Origin: a virus
IMG/VR virus record: IMGVR_UViG_3300049845_000151
Span: 1-21,895 of that record
Length of the DNA: 21,895 bases
Direction: 5' to 3' (one strand)
The position numbers were made by a program, and so were the translations under genes. Every line of letters begins with the position of its first letter. Position 1 is the stretch's first letter. Positions 18,382 through 21,895 of the stretch are shown here, piece after piece. The notes beneath the pieces are model-generated. The model was not told where the DNA came from. It worked only from the letters and a program-made list of their open reading frames with translations, and ran no database searches.

Positions 18382-19098
18382 ATGGTATTCTCAGACACAG
18401 TTGGAAATCTCGGCATCGTAGAGCAGGTGCGTTCACTCCTGCGTGTCGATGCTACCCACTACCCAACGTGGAAGATTGTGAACTCAGTGAACAGTTGGCT
18501 CGATACCGTCACCGGATACGCCATTGGTGCTGATAGACACTTCCAGTGGGATGATTCAAATCATACAAAACTTCCGATTGGAACCACGAATGTCGTGGCG
18601 AATCAGTCTGACTACTCATTCCTCGTAGACGAACAGGGCAACGCCATTCTCACCCTTCTCCGCATCGATATTCAGGACGGAGGAGGAGAATGGCATAAAC
18701 TAAAGACGCTCGATGAGAGTGAAATCCCTGTTGCTTTGGATGAATACGAAGCACAGTCAGGAACACCCATCTACTACGACAAGATTGCGGACAACATCAT
18801 TCGACTCTACCCCAAGCCATCAACGAACATCACGAATGGTCTGAAGTTCTACTTCCAACGAGCCGGAAGCTACTTTGTAGCAACGGACACAACAAAGGAA
18901 CCAGGCGTAGCACCCCTACTTCACAGAGGGTTCGTGGTTGCGGCGGCGTATGACGGTGCACTCACGCTCGGTCTCGCAAACACGCAGAACCTATTCATTG
19001 AACGTCAACGAGAGGAGGAGAAGATGCGAATGTATTTCGCTATCCGCAACGAAGATGAAATCCGAAGGGTCGTTCCAGCTCAGCAAAATAACAAATAG
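18382..19098 (+). CDS. Head-tail adaptor/neck protein
   Basis: The ATG at 18382 gives 238 residues; the frame is open upstream through the preceding gene, but that start would overlap it and the hairpins. It has helical repeats, then RHFQWDDSNHTKLPIGTTNV, VANQSDYSFLVDEQGNAILT, a loop with SGTPIYYDKIADNIIRLYPK and FYFQRAGSYFVATDTTKEPG, and AAYDGALTLG near the end. These segments (WQFDD-x-N, T-L-V-x-x-Q-x-Y, GTP-x-YY, LYP) are hallmarks of the adaptor family that joins portal to tail in many phages. It is full length for the family. Confidence 0.75.
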   Translation: MVFSDTVGNLGIVEQVRSLLRVDATHYPTWKIVNSVNSWLDTVTGYAIGADRHFQWDDSNHTKLPIGTTNVVANQSDYSFLVDEQGNAILTLLRIDIQDGGGEWHKLKTLDESEIPVALDEYEAQSGTPIYYDKIADNIIRLYPKPSTNITNGLKFYFQRAGSYFVATDTTKEPGVAPLLHRGFVVAAAYDGALTLGLANTQNLFIERQREEEKMRMYFAIRNEDEIRRVVPAQQNNK

Positions 19099-19100
19099 AC

Positions 19101-19880
19101 ATGGCTACTATCACTACAATCAATGCATCTGACTACCCAGCAGATTCGAGGGCGGTGATTAATACCAACTTCACGAACCTGAACACGGATAAGGCTGAGC
19201 TTGATTCTCCTACATTCACTGGAACACCATCTCTGCCCACCGGAACAACCGGAGTCACACAATCAGCAAACGATAACAGCACGAAACTGGCTACTACGGC
19301 GTATGTGGAGACCGCTACCAGCAATCTCGTGGAGGCACCCACTGTTCTTACTGCTGTTCCTGAACCGCTGGCTAAATACGGTGCTATATCTAACACAACA
19401 TTCGGAGACACAACTACAGCAAAAGTGACGCTCTATAGTATTAGGGAAAAGATAACAGTAAATAAGATTTCTGTGATGTCACAGACGGTATCAACCGGGG
19501 ACACGCTAGACATAACTGTCTATTCAGAGAATGGGCAGACGCAACTGTTCTCCGTAACCACGGCGAGTATCGCATCTTCAACCACCCCCTATACAACGGC
19601 GGTGAGTGCGGTGGTGCTTGACCCTGGAAATTACTACATTCTCACGAATGCAAACTCAGGCACTCCCAATCTCCAATTATCCGCATACGAAACTAACGCG
19701 TCACCATTTGCCACAGCGACAACTGGCTCACTATCTGACGTTACGTCTGAGCCAGTTTTGACAGGAACTCTCGCTATCTCCGCTGGAACACCTCCTGCGA
19801 CAATAACACCTGGCTCTATAACACCAGCAGTAACAGGTAGCACACTTGGTCGTGCAATAGTGTTTCGCCTCGATAACTAA
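19101..19880 (+). CDS. Tail fibre paralogue 1
   Basis: The product has 259 residues. The N-terminus (ATITTINASDYPADSRAVIN, then TNFTNLNTDKAELDSPTFTG) is a module also present in the two fibres downstream. The middle is a short trimeric-fibre-like repeat (NDNSTKLATTAYVETATSN), and the C-terminal domain (VNKISVMSQTVSTGDTLDIT, then SENGQTQLFSVTTASI) is shared with the fibre at 21010. Likely trimeric and receptor-facing, attached by the N-terminus. The C-terminus ends in RAIVFRLDN, like the other paralogue. Confidence 0.75.
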   Translation: MATITTINASDYPADSRAVINTNFTNLNTDKAELDSPTFTGTPSLPTGTTGVTQSANDNSTKLATTAYVETATSNLVEAPTVLTAVPEPLAKYGAISNTTFGDTTTAKVTLYSIREKITVNKISVMSQTVSTGDTLDITVYSENGQTQLFSVTTASIASSTTPYTTAVSAVVLDPGNYYILTNANSGTPNLQLSAYETNASPFATATTGSLSDVTSEPVLTGTLAISAGTPPATITPGSITPAVTGSTLGRAIVFRLDN

Positions 19881-19881
19881 C

Positions 19882-20214
19882 ATGTCCATCACCAACCAAA
19901 CAAAAGCATCAGAATCAGAATTGTGGTCTACCATTCCCACCACATGGGGTTCTGAGACTCGAACATGGTTGGAGTGCGTGAGTTTGATGGAGAACGCAGA
20001 CAAACTCAACTACGCTGTTCTCACTTGGGCACAATGGCTCACCACATGGGCAGACAGTGTCACCCACACTTGGCAGATGTATTCGCCGACATACATGAGC
20101 AATACATCACTCGATTCGGTGCGACCAATTTGGAACATCACTCGTTCTCCCTGGACAGAATCATCACCCTGGGCAGACACAATTAGCGGTATTACTAATC
20201 AAAGCAAGCCATGA
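19882..20214 (+). CDS. Trp-rich tail-associated protein
   Basis: The product has 110 residues with a striking number of tryptophans and a repeated pattern (TTWGSETRTWLECVSL, LTWAQWLTTWADSVTHTW). Repeats of W-x-x-x/T-W-A-x-x are seen in small tail-fibre-associated proteins of phages. It lies between two fibre paralogues and overlaps the next start by 4 bases, so a role in fibre assembly or adsorption is likely. Confidence 0.55.
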   Translation: MSITNQTKASESELWSTIPTTWGSETRTWLECVSLMENADKLNYAVLTWAQWLTTWADSVTHTWQMYSPTYMSNTSLDSVRPIWNITRSPWTESSPWADTISGITNQSKP

Positions 20215-21008
20215 GCACCATCACACCACTAGGAGCAGGAGAGAGTGGCGCATCGTCACGCGTTACGATTAACGACAACCTTGATGCACTCAACACCGAC
20301 AAGATAGAAACATCGGTGCTTGATACCGATGTGAATCTCACGGCTGATAGTGATGCAAAGATTGCTACCCAAAAGGCGGTGAAGGCTTACGTTGACACGG
20401 GAGGTGGAACAGCTAACGCGTCAGTTACTGTCAAAGGTCTTGTGGAGGAAGCAACGGCGGCAGAGGTAGCGGCAGGAACCGCAACTGGAGGCACGGGAGC
20501 AAGACTATTCGTGAATCCATCGAACTTACTTCCTCCTGGAATCATTATGCAATACGCTGGTGCAACAGCACCATCTGCTTGGTTGGTGTGTGATGGTTCA
20601 GCAGTATCACGCGCAACATACGCAAGCCTATTTACAGCAATTGGAACAACATATGGCGTAGGAGATGGTGCATCCACATTTAACATTCCCGATTTGCGAG
20701 GACGCACTATCGCTGGATTGGATAACATGGGTGGTTCATCAGCAAACAGGGTTACGAGTGTCGATGCGGACTCGATTGGTGGCGTTTACGGTTCCGAGAC
20801 ACACACCCTTACTGTTGCTGAAATGCCTAGTCACACACACACAGTTACACCACTTTCTGGCAACGCTTCAGCAGACGGAATCGCCGCAGAAGGCGCAGGA
20901 CAATCCGCGTGGGCGCCAGGAGCAACCACATCATCATCTACAGGTTCAGATACAGCACACAACAATATGCAACCAACGATGTTCATGAACTTCATAATTA
21001 AGTTTTAA
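20211..21008 (+). CDS. Tail fibre paralogue 2 with tail-collar domain
   Basis: The product has 265 residues. The N-terminal module (STITPLGAGESGASSRVTIN, then DNLDALNTDKIE) is shared with its neighbours. The C-terminal half is a phage tail-collar domain: LLPPGIIMQYAGATAPSAWL, VCDGSAVSRATYASLFTAIG, FNIPDLRGRTIAGLDNMGG, and AEMPSHTHT near the end. The domain binds host surface structures in many phages; the family is also found in bacterial microcystin-dependent-like proteins. It ends in HNNMQPTMFMNFIIKF, the typical collar C-terminus. Full domain length. Confidence 0.85.
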   Translation: MSTITPLGAGESGASSRVTINDNLDALNTDKIETSVLDTDVNLTADSDAKIATQKAVKAYVDTGGGTANASVTVKGLVEEATAAEVAAGTATGGTGARLFVNPSNLLPPGIIMQYAGATAPSAWLVCDGSAVSRATYASLFTAIGTTYGVGDGASTFNIPDLRGRTIAGLDNMGGSSANRVTSVDADSIGGVYGSETHTLTVAEMPSHTHTVTPLSGNASADGIAAEGAGQSAWAPGATTSSSTGSDTAHNNMQPTMFMNFIIKF

Positions 21009-21009
21009 T

Positions 21010-21867
21010 ATGAGCACCATCACCACAATCAACGAGGGGGACTCAATCACTTCCTCTCGTTCAGACATCAATCAAAACTTTGCCAACCTTAACGCAGACA
21101 AAATAGAGAACTCTGTTCTCGACACCGACACAACTCTCTCAAATAACTCTGATAGCAAGATTGCTACTCAAGCGGCAGTCAAGGCATACGTTGATGCTGG
21201 AGGGAATGTGAATGCAAGTGATACAAATAAGGGAATCGTTGAGATTGCGACACAAGCGGAGATTGATGCTGGAACTACAACGGGTGGCTCAGGTGCGCTG
21301 CTTGTCGTTCCTTCGGACAAGGTATACCCCACAGCAAAAACACTTATCCCAGGAGCAAATGGTCTTTTTGACGGTGCTATCGCTGTGGCAACAAACGTCA
21401 CAACCAATACAACAGCTTACTTAGGACAAGTCATCGTCCCCTTCAAAATAGTAGTGAATAAAATCTCAATTCGTGTTGCGGCTGTTGCCACAACGGGAAC
21501 GCTTGACATAAGTATGTACACAGAAGATGGGCAGACCCAGTTATTTTCTGTCACTACTGCAACATTAAACTCTGGTGGTGGTGACGATAATACAATCTCA
21601 ACGACAGCAGTAAGTGCCGTGACATTAGTCCCTGGCATTTACTATGTAATGATAAATCCGAACAGCACAGCAAACATAATTACCTATTTCTGGTCAGCAA
21701 CAACAAACCCATTTGGAACAACGGCAGGACTTCTCGGAGATATTACCTCTGAACCGGTGATGCGTGGAACGCTAACTATCACAGCAGATACTCCGCCCAC
21801 CACATTTGACCCAGCAGCCATAACAGATACGGTAAGCAGTACACCTATAGTTCGCTTAGACAACTAA
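21010..21867 (+). CDS. Tail fibre paralogue 3
   Basis: The product has 285 residues. The N-terminal module (STITTINEGDSITSSRSDIN, then QNFANLNADKIENSVLDTDT) aligns with both upstream fibres. A repeat-like middle (SKIATQAAVKAYVDAGGNVN) is shared with paralogue 2, and the C-terminal domain (VNKISIRVAAVATTGTLDIS, then TEDGQTQLFSVTTATL, ending PIVRLDN) matches that of paralogue 1. It is a mosaic of the two and supports duplication with domain exchange. Confidence 0.75.
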   Translation: MSTITTINEGDSITSSRSDINQNFANLNADKIENSVLDTDTTLSNNSDSKIATQAAVKAYVDAGGNVNASDTNKGIVEIATQAEIDAGTTTGGSGALLVVPSDKVYPTAKTLIPGANGLFDGAIAVATNVTTNTTAYLGQVIVPFKIVVNKISIRVAAVATTGTLDISMYTEDGQTQLFSVTTATLNSGGGDDNTISTTAVSAVTLVPGIYYVMINPNSTANIITYFWSATTNPFGTTAGLLGDITSEPVMRGTLTITADTPPTTFDPAAITDTVSSTPIVRLDN

Positions 21868-21869
21868 AC

Positions 21870-21895
21870 ATGGGAAAGCTCATCGAGATAAAAAT
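21870..21895 (+). CDS. Start of a further gene (3' partial)
   Basis: An ATG two bases after the preceding stop opens MGKLIEIK and runs off the window edge. The spacing fits the operon. Eight residues are too few to identify it. Confidence 0.35.

Noticed and set aside
1-21895. CRISPR arrays or insertion sequences
   Set aside because: No regularly spaced direct repeats, terminal inverted repeats or transposase genes were seen.

Overview
The window is a contiguous piece of a tailed double-stranded DNA phage (class Caudoviricetes) or prophage. All credible genes lie on the + strand, are tightly packed (many ATGA or TTGA stop/start overlaps) and use TGA as a stop. Large terminase, portal, scaffold-like protein, major capsid protein, neck adaptor and tail fibres are all recognisable. 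No integrase, tape measure protein, polymerase or helicase is in the window, so it is not the whole genome. The lysozyme-like domain (3147-3419) and the 85-residue gene at 5519 resemble proteins I remember from Patescibacteria (Candidate Phyla Radiation) metagenomes. That host guess is from memory and unverified.

Layout. 2-2649: end of a glycine-rich tail fibre, an exported protein, then a lysis-like cassette (coiled-coil membrane protein, an unusual two-domain cysteine-peptidase protein, a holin-like protein). 2650-3419: terminator, putative small RNA, a membrane-anchored coiled-coil protein and a lysozyme-like domain that may be joined to it by a -1 frameshift. 3427-4848: small early genes, including a protein that looks like a phage single-stranded DNA-binding protein with an SSB-type acidic IPF tail. 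4849-5480: a gene-poor stretch of about 640 bases with DnaA-box-like 9-mers, two strong hairpin terminators and a candidate pseudoknotted RNA. 5519-8847: many small accessory genes, an HNH endonuclease and a NinG-like protein. 8848-9224: a second gene-poor stretch with a tRNA-like element and a terminator core nearly identical to that of the pseudoknot RNA. 9225-11206: small unknowns and a SprT-like metalloprotein. 11213-19098: packaging and head genes (probable small terminase, large terminase, glycosyltransferase, portal, scaffold, capsid, decoration-like protein, neck adaptor). 19101-21895: three tail-fibre paralogues with a shared N-terminal module, a Trp-rich protein and the start of one more gene.

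How it works together. Promoters appear to be host-type extended -10 elements (TATGGTATAAT-like), and two of them place the ATG exactly 7 bases after the -10, predicting leaderless mRNAs. Four exact copies of TGTGGATAA (or its complement), all intergenic, lie upstream of promoters and could be DnaA boxes or a phage operator. Late genes are separated by hairpin-rich gaps without Shine-Dalgarno sequences. The most novel material is noncoding: the pseudoknot RNA at about 5006-5130 and the related transcription unit at about 8899-9131.
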